Of a stretch of 64,000 nucleotides of DNA, positions 12,323-24,034 are shown one piece after another. The notes under the pieces are model-generated. The model did not search any database. It saw nothing but the letters and a program-made list of their open reading frames with translations, and was not told where the DNA came from. The position numbers were made by a program, and so were the translations under genes. Numbering within the stretch: the first letter of the stretch is position 1; each line of letters begins with the position of its first letter. Source of the DNA: Siphonodentalium dalli (Eukaryota > Mollusca > Scaphopoda > Gadilida > Siphonodentaliidae); contig CP136064.1 of the NCBI GenBank assembly GCA_032622095.1, forward strand, positions 144,231,954 through 144,295,953. Reading direction: 5' to 3'.

Positions 12323-12463
12323 CAAAATCAGTTAATATGTCTAATGAAACACTCCTAATTTCAGTTATTATGTATAATAACTGAAAATTTCATGTATTAT
12401 ATATATTAACTGAGTGAATCAGGTATTATACATAATAACTGATAATACATATTAACTGTAACA
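12323..12463 (-). repeat. Right terminal inverted repeat (141 bp)
   Basis: Inverse of the left TIR. It begins just 3' of the polyadenylation signals and the gene's final region, so the gene fits tightly inside the element. Confidence 0.9.
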
Positions 12464-12465
12464 TA

Positions 12466-12900
12466 TATATATCTTTAATTATATAGTTAATGATATATCT
12501 TTAATTATATAGTTAATGAAACTTTAAATGCATATAAATGAAGAATTCGACAATGTGCATGGGCAAAATTACAACAAAAACAACTGAATACGTAAACTTG
12601 ATGATGCTCGGTTCGTATCTATTGGATTATCCCAGCGAGTTTACCAATATAAAACAATAACAACCGCAGTAATATTATGACCACGTGTCAGACAATCCTC
12701 CAAATTGTCACTATAAATCGTAAGTTATGATACAATGTAGTATCCGCGTCAGTTATTTTTACAAACAAATAATCTAATATGTTCTTGTGTCAATGTAAGA
12801 AATTTACAAGAAATATTTCACGTATAAGACGAAAGTATATCATGTTTTGTGAGAAGGCATTGTGTGTCTATACACAGCATCATCTTTCAATACATAGGAT
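12466..12900. other. No recognisable gene
   Basis: AT-rich spacer. A short duplication of TATATCTTTAATTATATAGT lies near 12470-12515. Confidence 0.5.
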
Positions 12901-13404
12901 TTAATTGATTGCTATGTTACGATTAGCATTGAAAATCCTACCGTTTATGCCATTTCTTAAAAGTTTTACCCATAGGCCGTATCTCCAATCAGTATCAAAA
13001 GATTTTTTGAAATCTATAAATGATAATAATAAAGTATTAAGAATAAAATTAAATAACATAGTATAAAATGGCAGTAATATATTAAGTGTGGATTTAATGT
13101 AACTGTTGTTCACGTAATCGAGGCCTGCAACCTTGTTTGATTTCATTGCCCCGACAACAGCATATATCTCTTCTGAACTAATTGGTATGTTAAGGTGATC
13201 TGTGCATTCCAATTCGGAGTCTAACTTTAACATATGATTGGTTGTTTCAATTAAGGGCGTATCCGGACCGTAAAATGAATATAACCATTGTTGGGCTATC
13301 ACGTTGTTCGCAAAGTTCGTGATGACCCATATCACCCGATATCCAACTGCGAGTGGTCCTTTTATTACACAACCACCCCCAACTTCAACACGTAATTGTG
13401 TCAA
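12901..13404 (-). pseudogene. Non-LTR reverse transcriptase fossil, internally deleted
   Basis: The 167-codon open stretch contains the linker and fingers signature of a LINE reverse transcriptase: ISSEEIYAVVGAMKSNKVAG, then GLDYVNNSYIKST and LLPFYTMLFNFILN. It then jumps directly to FIDFKKSFDT and LWVKLLRNGINGRI, which belong to the palm motif around the first catalytic aspartate. Residues normally between these blocks (the fingers region with the NYRPIS-type motif) are missing, so an internal deletion is likely. There is no start and no FADD motif. It differs from LINEs A-E elsewhere in the window and is a separate, older insertion. Confidence 0.7.
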
Positions 13405-13503
13405 TTAAGAGCGTACCCGCACTGTATAATGGCCCAAAGGACTATAACCAATGGGGAAGTGCATTGTATATATATCTTTAATTCCTCCTTGGTAGAAGAT
13501 TAT

Positions 13504-13577
13504 TGGCCGATGTGGTTGGGTTGCCGATAAGATAATTACAGTCTGGGCTAGACGAAGTTGGCGCGGGTTCTGAACCC
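13504..13577 (+). repeat. Possible tRNA-derived SINE head
   Basis: TGGCCGATGTGG at 13504-13515 resembles a Pol III A box, and GGTTCTGAACCCC at 13565-13577 resembles a degenerate B box, at a spacing compatible with a tRNA-like promoter. I cannot fold a convincing tRNA and see no second copy in the window, so this is tentative. Confidence 0.3.
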
Positions 13578-13841
13578 CGACATGGGCGAAATTCTGAGTT
13601 GAGGGACATCTCAATGGGCCACTCTGGTCGATGTATGGCAATTTCGATAAGAAATGAGAATTTGTTTACGCTCACTGAATCAAGCACATTTGAAGCAACA
13701 ATCTTTCGCGTTCAACTGGTGATAACAGAATGGTCAAATAATGTTTACAAGAACAATTAAGTACAGGTACTTTTTGTAATGAAAGTGTCAACGACACTGT
13801 AGCTCAACTTGGAAAGGGAATAATTTAATGTATTACAGTCA

Positions 13842-15295
13842 ATGGAGCGATTAGGAATGTGGAAAGTTGAATGTCTAATACTAGTTTATAGACATGAAGA
13901 GAAAAGTAAAATCCAAGATGGCTGCTGGCGGCCATGTTTTCGGCCGAATGACCCCAAAATGAGTCATTCCCATCTACATGTCATCGTTAACATCCATGAC
14001 AAATTTTATGATGATCAGACTAATGGTATGACATGTAGCCCGTGCTAAAGAATTTAGTCTTACAAAGAGTAAAATCCAAGATGGCTGCTGGCGGCCATGT
14101 TTTCGGCCGAATGACCCCGAAATGAGTCGTTCCCATCTATATGTCATCGTTAACATCCCTGACAAATTTTATGACGATCAGACTAAAGGTACGACCTGTA
14201 GCCCATGCTAAAGGATTTAGTCATACAAAGAGTCCAAGATGGCTGCTGGCGACCATGTTTTTTGGCCCAATGACCCCAAAATGACTCGTTCCCATCTACA
14301 TGTCATTATTAACATTCATGACAAATTTTATGATGATCAGACTAAAGGTACGACCTGTAGCCCGTGCTAAAGGATTTAGTCATACAAAGAGTAAAATCCA
14401 AGATGGATGCTGGCGACCATGTTTTTTGGCCGAATGACCCCAAAATTACTCGTTCCCATCTACGTGTCATTGTTAACATCCATGACAAATTTCATGATGA
14501 TCAGACGAACAGTACGACCTGTGGCCCGTGCTAATGGATTAAATTTTGAAATCCAAGATGGCCGCTGGCGGCCATGTTTTTGTCCGAATGACACCAAAAT
14601 AACTCGTTCCCATCTACATTCCAATTTCAACAGCCATGACAACTTTTATGATGATCAGACTAAAGGTACGACCTGTAGCCCGTGCTAAAGGATTTAGTCA
14701 TACAAAGAGTAAAATCCAAGATGGCTGCTGGCGGCCATGTTTTTTGGCCGAATGACCCCAAAATGACTCGTTCCCATCTACATGTCATTAACATTCTTGA
14801 CAAATTTCATGATGATCAGACTAAAAGTAGGACCAGTAGCCCGTGCTAAACGATTTAGTCATACAAAGAGTAAAATCCAAGATGGCTGCTGGCGACCATG
14901 TTTTTTGGCCGAATAACCCCAAGATTACTCGTTCTCATCTACATGTCATTGTTAATATCCATGACAAATTTTATGATGATCAGACTAAAGGTACAACCTG
15001 CAGCCCGTGCTAAGGAATTTAGTCATACAAAGAGTAAAATCCAAGATGGCTGCTGGCGGCCATGTTTTTTGGCCAAATGACCCCAAAATTACTCGTTTCC
15101 ATCTACATGTCATTAACATTCTTGACAAATTTCATGATGATCAGACTAAAAGTAGGACCAGTAGCCCGTGTTAAAGGATTTAGTCATACAAAGAGTAAAA
15201 TCCAAGATGGCTGCTGGCGACCATGTTTTTTGTCGGAATGACCCCAAAATGACTCGTTCCCATCTACATTCCAATTTTAACAGTCATGACACATT
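13842..15295 (+). repeat. Array 1 of the AAGATGGC repeat (about 9 units, 155-164 bp)
   Basis: AAGATGGC or a close variant occurs at 13915, 14078, 14236, 14400, 14555, 14718, 14879, 15043 and 15204. Each unit follows the order TTTAGTCATACAAAGAG, CCAAGATGGCTGCTGGCG, CCATGTTTTTTGGC, CGAATGACCCCAAAAT, ACTCGTTCCCATCTACAT, TTATGATGATCAGACTAAA and GTAGCCCGTGCTAA. Units differ by point changes and small indels. Open frames inside are repeat shadows. The unit length is close to bivalve satellites of about 160 bp, but I cannot verify identity. Confidence 0.9.
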
Positions 15296-18200
15296 CAGGA
15301 GAATATGATATGTTATATTCATTTACTTAATCTGGGCATTATTGAAAGACCCAGGTGTGACATTATTTCAATTCCAGAGCCATCATATTTCCTCCTCTGA
15401 AGTCCGCCTGAGGGACATTTACACATGTTTGTCGCCCAGACATGAATATAACTTTATATGAAATCACGTTCAACTGAATCACTGATAGGTTATGACGTGA
15501 TTGGGGTGGTGGGGGGGGGGGGGGGCTTGGGGAGGGGGTGCTTAATTGGTGTCTATCCCCAACTTTGGTCAAAATGTTCAACAGTTACAAATTTCTTATC
15601 TTACAATAGATTGGTTTGAAATTTAACACCAACAATATGTTGAAATTGTTCTCTTAATTTGATTTGACAACAATTTAATAGTGGGGATTTTGTCGTTTTT
15701 AGACTAACATTTGCATACTTTCCTACACTTTAAACATGTAATCAACCATATTTGACATATACAAATGGACACTTCTTCTTTAGAGTTGATCCAAAACTCA
15801 TGATGGGTGGACATGAAGTAGGGAGCAGGTGTGATCTAGTTTTCTATATCACATTTACCCCCCCCCCCCCAATTGGCAAGAAACTGGTTTAATGGACAAA
15901 TAATCTAATTCCATTTAATTAGTATGCTTTGTATTAAATAATGTATGCTCTTTTGCAAAATAAATAATCTCTCTCTCTCTCCATCTGTTGGGAACATTTC
16001 CAATCTTGTGGGGGTGGGGGCGCCAGGTTGGAAACTTCCAACACTTGGGAATCTTGAAGCCAGTTTATATGCTTTTTGCAATTTTCAGGTTCAGATATCC
16101 ACATTTTCTCACTGGGCCCATGTATCCTGAGTTTCTCCTCCGGTTTGCATGGTGGCCAATCAAAGGCTACTGATCAATTCACTTCAGAATGGTATACAAT
16201 CTAGAGCTATAATGTGTCATGCAGTTGGGGAAAACCAAAGCCCAGGCCGTGTGCATGAGTTTGGTCTGTTTCAAGGGGATGGTGCGGTTGGAAATTCCAA
16301 GGTGGACGCCCCAACACTGGATACCCTCCAGCCCACGTCCCTGCTCACTTGACACGTTAGTAGCGAGGAATAATAATGTGCCTTGTAATAGCCAGGTTCA
16401 GACACCCATAACACTAATTTTTAATGATTCATTTGTATGAATGTTTAGCTAATAATTCAAACAATCTGTTACTGCATGTTGAATTTAATAGCTGAGCATT
16501 CCTACACATGAATCAATAGGATTCAAGTCGCTGCTCTTTATAGCACATTTAGTCATCAAAGAATTAACATCCATATAATAATATTTGTAACTGCATGATT
16601 CTTTTCTATTTTTTATATGTTACTGCTTGTTGAACTTAATAGCTAAGAATTCCTACAAATTAATCAATAGGATTCAAATCAATTCTCATTACAGCGCATT
16701 TAGTAACCAAATGTTTAACATCCATATAATAATATTTGTAACTGTAGGATTCGTTGCTTTTTTATATCTTCTATTAAAAAATCAGAGATTCCTAGTCAAT
16801 CTAAGATATGATTGAATGGAAGATTACCGTGCTTGTATATGCTTTAATAGCTGCATATTCTACAATTCTAGAATTTAACCTAGATAATCAGCATCCAGCA
16901 AGCGGATGCCCGACATAAACTTCATAAACTGCGTAATCAGAGAATTGTATGGGTGTCAACTAACTTTTAACGTCTTATTTTTGGCTTTTTGTTGAGTAAA
17001 ATACGTCTACGAAAATAGACAACACTAGCCGATGTGCCCGGCCCTCTTCGTCCGGGCTATTCAGGGATTTTTTTTTGTGATCGTCTCCGCCTGGGCAAAC
17101 TATTGTTCGATCGGCCCGGAAACATGCCTATATGAGCGAATATGGTCAAACTCAAGGACATGGTCGCACGTGAAATTGGACCCACCCATATTGTTCCCGG
17201 GATCAAAGTAGGCCTACATTATACCAAATTTGAATCGGATTGGTCGAGGTCCAGAAACATGTCTATATGAGCGTATGTGAGCGAGGTCAAGGTCAAGGAC
17301 ACGGTCGCAAGTGAAATTGGACCCGCCAATATTGTTCCCGTGATCAAAGTAGAACCAGCTACCAAATTTGAGTGGGATCGGTCGAGGTCCAGAAACATGC
17401 CTATATGAGCGTATTTGAGCGAGGTCAAGGACACGGACGCACGTGAAATTTGGACCCCCCCATATTGTTCCCCGGATCAAAGTAGGCCTACACACCAAAT
17501 TTGAGTCGGATCGGTCGAGCAGTTTTTCGAGTCTATAACACAAATACATACATGCAGACAGAAGTTCCAAAATATATAATAGATCAAATACAAGACAGAT
17601 AACTCTATATATCCCGTCTACGCTCACGCTTTACGAAGTCCAGCGCAATGAAATTTCACTATTGTTAACCGGCTGTTGACTCATGGACTGCAAAACGCGT
17701 TATTTTTCAAACTAGCTGGCGACTTTGTGAATTTTAATAGGCGTAACACAGCTTATTGGATAAGCATATAAAGGCAGTGTAATTCGTCGAAATTAATGAC
17801 AAGTGGTGCAAATTTCAACTTAATACATAGTTTGTTTTGTTTATCTTTGTATACTTTCACAAAATTGGCAGTTTGAACCATGTACCATGGAAAATATTAG
17901 CTATAGTTTTACCCGTATAGAACGATTAATGGGGATAGAACCGACTCGATCAGGAGAGAACCCAAACTTTAAAAAAAATTCGCGGTTCTTATCGTTGTTA
18001 TGACTCGCACAATGAATTTTTCGTTATTAACACGCTCAATGGTGCCACAGATTGTTATGGGATCGAAAATAACTAATCGAGTTATCACCCAGATGCCTCA
18101 AAATTGCGTTTTAACTGTCAAAAAGTCGTGAAAATGTATAATTTCGATCAGCAAGAACCGTCACAAATCTGGCAAGAACCATCACAAACCGGCGATAGAA

Positions 18201-18310
18201 TGATTTCCGATGTAACAGTTCCTACACAGTGCATCTACATGTCAATATTATCATCCATGACAAATTTCACGATGATCAGACTAACCGTACGACCTGTGGC
18301 CTGTGCTAAA
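15204..18310 (+). repeat. Segmental duplication, copy 1 (3.77-kb period)
   Basis: Matches 18967-22080 almost base for base at an offset of 3768 bp (3771 near the end). Differences noticed are homopolymer lengths (poly-G near 15510, poly-C near 15860) and a few substitutions (for example near 15369, 17450 and 17965). The block starts and ends inside AAGATGGC repeat units, which probably served as recombination sites. It contains no convincing gene. It holds a C tract, a CT microsatellite near 15970, a diverged internal repeat near 16440-16830 and the three-copy 139-bp repeat at 17121-17520. Confidence 0.95.
17121..17520 (+). repeat. Three-copy 139-bp repeat (also at 20889-21288)
   Basis: ACATGCCTATATGAGCG or ACATGTCTATATGAGCG occurs at about 17122, 17256 and 17394. 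Each is followed by GGTCGCA-type and GAAATTGGACCC phrases, ATATTGTTCCC, GATCAAAGTAG and a CCAAATTTGA...GGTCGAG end. It finishes in a CATACATGCAGACAG tail. The same three copies are carried by the duplicated block. Confidence 0.8.
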
Positions 18311-18966
18311 GGATTAAATTTTGAAATCCAAGATGGCCGCTGGCGGCCATGTTTTTTGTCGGAATGTACCCAAAATGACTCGTTCCCATCTACATTCCAA
18401 TTTCAACAGTCATGACAAATTTTATGATGATAGCCCGTGCTAAAGGATTTAGTCATAGAAAGAGTAAAATCCAAGATGGCTGCTGGCGGCCATGTTTTTT
18501 GGCCGAATGACACCAAAATGACTCGTTCCAATCTACATGTCATTATTAACATTCTTGACAAATTTTATGATGATCAGACTAAAAGTAGGACATGTAGCCC
18601 GTGCTAAAGGGGGTTTAGTCATACAAAGAGTAAAATCCAAGATGGCTGCTGGCGACCATGTGTTTTGGCCGAATGACCCCAAAATGAATCGTTCCCATCT
18701 ACATTCCAATTTCAATAGCCATGACAAATTTTATGATGATCAGACTAAAGGTACGACCTGTAGCCCGTGCTAAAGGATTTAGTCATACAAAGAGTAAAAT
18801 CAAAGATGGCTGCTGGCGGCCATGTTTTTTGGCCGAATGGACCCAAAATGGCTCGTTCCCATCTACATGTCATTATTAACATTCATGACAAATTTTATGA
18901 TGATCAGACTAAAGGTACAACCTGTAGCCCGTGCTAAAGGATTTAGTCATACAAAGAGTAAAATCC
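18311..18966 (+). repeat. Array 2 of the AAGATGGC repeat
   Basis: Units at 18330, 18473, 18639, 18803 and 18967, with spacings 143, 166, 164 and 164. The array separates the two segmental copies. The 143-bp spacing reflects a deletion removing the GATCAGACTAAAGG segment of one unit. Confidence 0.9.
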
Positions 18967-21900
18967 AAGATGGCTGCTGGCGACCATGTTTTTTGTCGGA
19001 ATGACCCCAAAATGACTCGTTCCCATCTACATTCCAATTTTAACAGTCATGACACATTCAGGAGAATATGATATGTTATATTCATTTACTTAATCTGGGC
19101 ATTATTGAAAGACCCAGGTGTGACATTATTTAAATTCCAGAGCCATCATATTTCCTCCTCTGAAGTCCGCCTGAGGGACATTTACACATGTTTGTCGCCC
19201 AGACATGAATATAACTTTATATGAAATCACGTTCAACTGAATCACTGATAGGTTATGACGTGATTGGGGTGGTGGGGGGGGGGGGGGGCTTGGGGAGGGG
19301 GTGCTTAATTGGTGTCTATCCCCAACTTTGGTCAAAATGTTCAACAGTTACAAATTTCTTATCTTACAATAGATTGGTTTGAAATTTAACACCAACAATA
19401 TGTTGAAATTGTTCTCTTAATTTGATTTGACAACAATTTAATAGTGGGGATTTTGTCGTTTTTAGACTAACATTTGCATACTTTCCTACACTTTAAACAT
19501 GTAATCAACCATATTTGACATATACAAATGGACACTTCTTCTTTAGAGTTGATCCAAAACTCATGATGGGTGGACATGAAGTAGGGAGCAGGTGTGATCT
19601 AGTTTTCTATATCACATTTACCCCCCCCCCCCCCCCCCAATTGGCAAGAAACTGGTTTAATGGACAAATAATCTAATTCCATTTAATTAGTATGCTTTGT
19701 ATTAAATAATGTATGCTCTTTTGCAAAATAAATAATCTCTCTCTCTCTCCATCTGTTGGGAACATTTCCAATCTTGTGGGGGTGGGGGCGCCAGGTTGGA
19801 AACTTCCAACACTTGGGAATCTTGAAGCCAGTTTATATGCTTTTTGCAATTTTCAGGTTCAGATATCCACATTTTCTCACTGGGCCCATGTATCCTGAGT
19901 TTCTCCTCCGGTTTGCATGGTGGCCAATCAAAGGCTACTGATCAATTCACTTCAGAATGGTATACAATCTAGAGCTATAATGTGTCATGCAGTTGGGGAA
20001 AACCAAAGCCCAGGCCGTGTGCATGAGTTTGGTCTGTTTCAAGGGGATGGTGCGGTTGGAAATTCCAAGGTGGACGCCCCAACACTGGATACCCTCCAGC
20101 CCACGTCCCTGCTCACTTGACACGTTAGTAGCGAGGAATAATAATGTGCCTTGTAATAGCCAGGTTCAGACACCCATAACACTAATTTTTAATGATTCAT
20201 TTGTATGAATGTTTAGCTAATAATTCAAACAATCTGTTACTGCATGTTGAATTTAATAGCTGAGCATTCCTACACATGAATCAATAGGATTCAAGTCGCT
20301 GCTCTTTATAGCACATTTAGTCATCAAAGAATTAACATCCATATAATAATATTTGTAACTGCATGATTCTTTTCTATTTTTTATATGTTACTGCTTGTTG
20401 AACTTAATAGCTAAGAATTCCTACAAATTAATCAATAGGATTCAAATCAATTCTCATTACAGCGCATTTAGTAACCAAATGTTTAACATCCATATAATAA
20501 TATTTGTAACTGTAGGATTCGTTGCTTTTTTATATCTTCTATTAAAAAATCAGAGATTCCTAGTCAATCTAAGATATGATTGAATGGAAGATTACCGTGC
20601 TTGTATATGCTTTAATAGCTGCATATTCTACAATTCTAGAATTTAACCTAGATAATCAGCATCCAGCAAGCGGATGCCCGACATAAACTTCATAAACTGC
20701 GTAATCAGAGAATTGTATGGGTGTCAACTAACTTTTAACGTCTTATTTTTGGCTTTTTGTTGAGTAAAATACGTCTACGAAAATAGACAACACTAGCCGA
20801 TGTGCCCGGCCCTCTTCGTCCGGGCTATTCAGGGATTTTTTTTTGTGATCGTCTCCGCCTGGGCAAACTATTGTTCGATCGGCCCGGAAACATGCCTATA
20901 TGAGCGAATATGGTCAAACTCAAGGACATGGTCGCACGTGAAATTGGACCCACCCATATTGTTCCCGGGATCAAAGTAGGCCTACATTATACCAAATTTG
21001 AATCGGATTGGTCGAGGTCCAGAAACATGTCTATATGAGCGTATGTGAGCGAGGTCAAGGTCAAGGACACGGTCGCAAGTGAAATTGGACCCGCCAATAT
21101 TGTTCCCGTGATCAAAGTAGAACCAGCTACCAAATTTGAGTGGGATCGGTCGAGGTCCAGAAACATGCCTATATGAGCGTATTTGAGCGAGGTCAAGGAC
21201 ACGGACGCACGTGAAATTTGGACCCGCCCATATTGTTCCCCGGATCAAAGTAGGCCTACACACCAAATTTGAGTCGGATCGGTCGAGCAGTTTTTCGAGT
21301 CTATAACACAAATACATACATGCAGACAGAAGTTCCAAAATATATAATAGATCAAATACAAGACAGATAACTCTATATATCCCGTCTACGCTCACGCTTT
21401 ACGAAGTCCAGCGCAATGAAATTTCACTATTGTTAACCGGCTGTTGACTCATGGACTGCAAAACGCGTTATTTTTCAAACTAGCTGGCGACTTTGTGAAT
21501 TTTAATAGGCGTAACACAGCTTATTGGATAAGCATATAAAGGCAGTGTAATTCGTCGAAATTAATGACAAGTGGTGCAAATTTCAACTTAATACATAGTT
21601 TGTTTTGTTTATCTTTGTATACTTTCACAAAATTGGCAGTTTGAACCATGTACCATGGAAAATATTAGCTATAGTTTTACCCGTATAGAACGATTAATGG
21701 GGATAGAACCGACTCGATCAGGAGAGAACCCAAACTTTAAAACAAATTCGCGGTTCTTATCGTTGTTATGACTCGCACAATGAATTTTTCGTTATTAACA
21801 CGCTCAATGGTGCCACAGATTGTTATGGGATCGAAAATAACTAATCGAGTTATCACCCAGATGCCTCAAAATTGCGTTTTTAACTGTCAAAAAGTCGTGA

Positions 21901-22080
21901 AAAATGTATAATTTCGATCAGCAAGAACCGTCACAAATCTGGCAAGAACCATCACAAACCGGCGATAGAATGATTTCCGATTGTAACAGTTCCTACACAG
22001 TGCATCTACATGTCAATATTATCATCCATGACAAATTTCACGATGATCAGACTAACAGTACGACCTGTGGCCTGTGCTAA
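18967..22080 (+). repeat. Segmental duplication, copy 2
   Basis: Near-identical to 15204-18310. The poly-C tract near 19621 is longer than its partner. The very low divergence points to a recent event, or to two haplotypes placed in tandem by assembly. Confidence 0.95.
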
Positions 22081-23062
22081 TGTAGCCCGTGCTAAAGGGG
22101 GTTTAGTTCATACAAAGAGTAAAATCCAAGATGGCTGCTGGCGACCATGTGTTTTGGCCGAATGACCCCTAAAATGACTCGTTCCCATCTACATTCCAAT
22201 TTCAATAGCCATGACAAATTTTATGATGATCAGACTAAAGGTACGACCTGTAGCCCGTGCTAAAGGATTTAGTCATACAAAGAGTAAAATCAAAGATGGC
22301 TGCTGGCGGCCATGTTTTTTGGCCGAATGGACCCAAAATGGCTCGTTCCCATCAACATGTCATTATTAACATTCATGACAAATTTTATGATGATCAGACT
22401 AAAGGTACAACCTGTAGCCCGTGCTAAAGGATTTAGTCATACAAAGAGTAAAACCCAAGATGGCTGCTGGCGACCATGTTTTTTGGCCGAATGACCCCAA
22501 AATTACTCGTTCCCATCTACATGTCAATTTCAACAGCCATAACAAATTTTATGATGATCACATTAAAGGTACGACCTGTAGCCCGTGCTAAAGGATTTAG
22601 TCATACAAAGAGTAAAATCCAAGATGGCTGCTGGCGGCCATGTTTTTCGGCCGAATGACCCCAAAATGACTCGTTCCCATCTACATGTCATTATTAACAT
22701 TCTTGACAAATTTTATGATGATCAGACTAAAAGTACGACCTGTAGCCCGTGCTAAAGAATTTAGTCATACAAAGAGTAAAATCCAAGATGGCTGCTGGCG
22801 GCCATGTTTTTTAGCCGAATGACCCAAAAATTACTCCGCCATCTACATGTCAATATTAACATCCATGACAAATTTCATGATGATCAGACAAACAGTACGG
22901 CCTGTAGCCCGTGCTAATGGATTGGATTTTTAAATCCAAGATGGCCGCTGACGGACATGTTTTTTTTCCGATTGACCCCAAAATTAATCATTCTGGTCTA
23001 AATGTTGATGTCAACAGCTATGACAAATTTCATAATGATCCGACCAAAGGTACGACATGTAG
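22081..23062 (+). repeat. Array 3 of the AAGATGGC repeat
   Basis: Units at 22128, 22293, 22457, 22621, 22785 and 22938 with spacings of 153-165 bp. The last unit is more diverged. Confidence 0.9.
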
Positions 23063-23160
23063 CCTGCATTGTTGACGCCTTACGCACACACGCACACACG
23101 GACGATGGACGACAAAGCCATGGCAATAGCTCAAACTTTACAAAGTAAAGTTGAATTAAA
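23063..23160 (+). repeat. Terminal tail of array 3 (CACACGGACG microsatellite)
   Basis: The array closes with CGCACACACGCACACACGG and GACGATGGACGAC, then CCATGGCAATAGCTCA and a short A-rich end. This polarity (modules, GGAC-like tail, A-rich end) marks the 3' end of the repeat as an element rather than a pure satellite. Confidence 0.6.
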
Positions 23161-23853
23161 AATTATTTGGCCATTCGGTTATAAACGCTGAATACTGTAA
23201 CATAAACTTTGAAATACGAAGGCTTTGTTTTATCAGTATTACCAATACATCGTAGGAAACACAGCACATCGGTTCAAACGTGATATGTTCATCCGTCAAA
23301 ACAATCAGTGATAACATGTGAACCAGGTGCATGGAGGAAAATATCATTCAATACACGGGTATGGTTTGGATGGGGTCATGTTTCCTTGCAGGTACATAAC
23401 ATGCCATGTGTGAACACTGAACACATATAGGCCTATTATGCGGGGTCGATGTGCACTGCCACGTGATGAATTTTAATATGTAAACTTGAACTTATAACGT
23501 TATTAAATATGTTTAGTACCCTATAAATTAAGCCACCCTTTTAGGTGATGTCATTTCAGTCTGTCAACTTTATATATGAAATACAAGTTATCAGTTCCCT
23601 TTGTCATATATAGTCCTGAAAATTACCTGTATGTTACGTTCTCGCTATCTGTGCAAAACGTTTTTGCGACATGCCGTCAATATTGGAATAGGATATATTT
23701 GCATGGACATCGACGTGACATTCAGACTGTAACAACTATACTAACATAATGGTGTAATTAACAACTCGTTCTTATCGAATACTTGGAAACATCGAAATTG
23801 TTTAGAATCGTGGCTACACAAGCATGAAAAGGTCGTTGTGTTTTTATACTCAC
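23161..23853. other. Presumed first intron of the Rho GTPase gene, partial
   Basis: No gene or repeat recognised. On the minus strand it directly follows the splice donor of the Rho-family exon, so it should be intronic. No second exon carrying the switch II DTAGQE motif is visible anywhere below it. Confidence 0.4.
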
Positions 23854-24034
23854 CGGCATAGTTATCAAATACCGTCGGTACGTGTTCATATGGAAACTTA
23901 TTTGTGGCATAGCTGACAAGCATGCAGGTTTTGCCCACGGCACCGTCACCAACGATCACACATTTTATATAGCGTGCATTCATCAAGTTATAATTCCCCC
24001 CTGCATCGCCATTTGCTTGCTGATAGGGCATCAT
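23854..24034 (-). CDS. Rho-family small GTPase, first coding exon (Rac/Cdc42-like)
   Basis: The exon encodes about 60 residues. After a 21-residue extension ([13 protein letters not shown], then NYNLMNAR) comes [20 protein letters not shown], which contains the G1/P-loop GDGAVGKT. It continues [19 protein letters not shown], the switch I effector region with the conserved threonine of VPTVFDNY. It ends at G|GTGAGTAT, a good splice donor (GT at 23853-23852), with one base of the next codon. The P-loop glycine, lysine and switch I are intact, as expected for an active GTPase that cycles GTP and steers actin. The FDNYA ending fits Cdc42/Rac/Mig-2 relatives. The N-terminal extension and MLVSYATN wording are unusual, so I do not assign a subfamily. 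Two adjacent ATGs (24034 and 24031) could both start. The rest of the gene lies outside what I can see. Confidence 0.8.

Larger units (their letters stand above)
11429..12465. mobile_element. 1.04-kb TIR element carrying a KRBA2-like tail gene
   Basis: Terminal inverted repeats of 141-170 bp flank a single small gene. The termini read TGTTACAGTTAATA on the left and the inverse on the right, each bordered by TA (11429-11430 and 12464-12465), a plausible TA target duplication. The TIRs are nearly identical apart from a gap of about 30 bp and are themselves built from short palindromes such as CAGTTATTATACATAATAACTG-like hairpins. The enclosed frame covers only the C-terminal region of an integrase-like protein, so on this sequence the element is non-autonomous. 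Its orientation relative to any transposase source is unknown. Confidence 0.85.

Noticed and set aside
13842-15295. Regular spacing first suggested a CRISPR-like array
   Set aside because: The whole unit of about 164 bp is repeated with no unique spacers, and the DNA is animal nuclear.
16627-16815. Hydrophobic frame of 62 codons, repeated at 20395-20583
   Set aside because: Present twice only because of the segmental duplication. AT-rich and without family resemblance.
17214-17627. 137-codon minus-strand frame, repeated at 20982-21395
   Set aside because: Crosses the three-copy 139-bp repeat, producing internal SYRHVSGPRPI repeats. No independent support.
13842-23062. Several frames of 60-93 codons beginning MFFGRM or similar
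   Set aside because: They start at the same CATGTTTTTTGGCCG segment of each repeat unit and end at different points. Repeat shadows.
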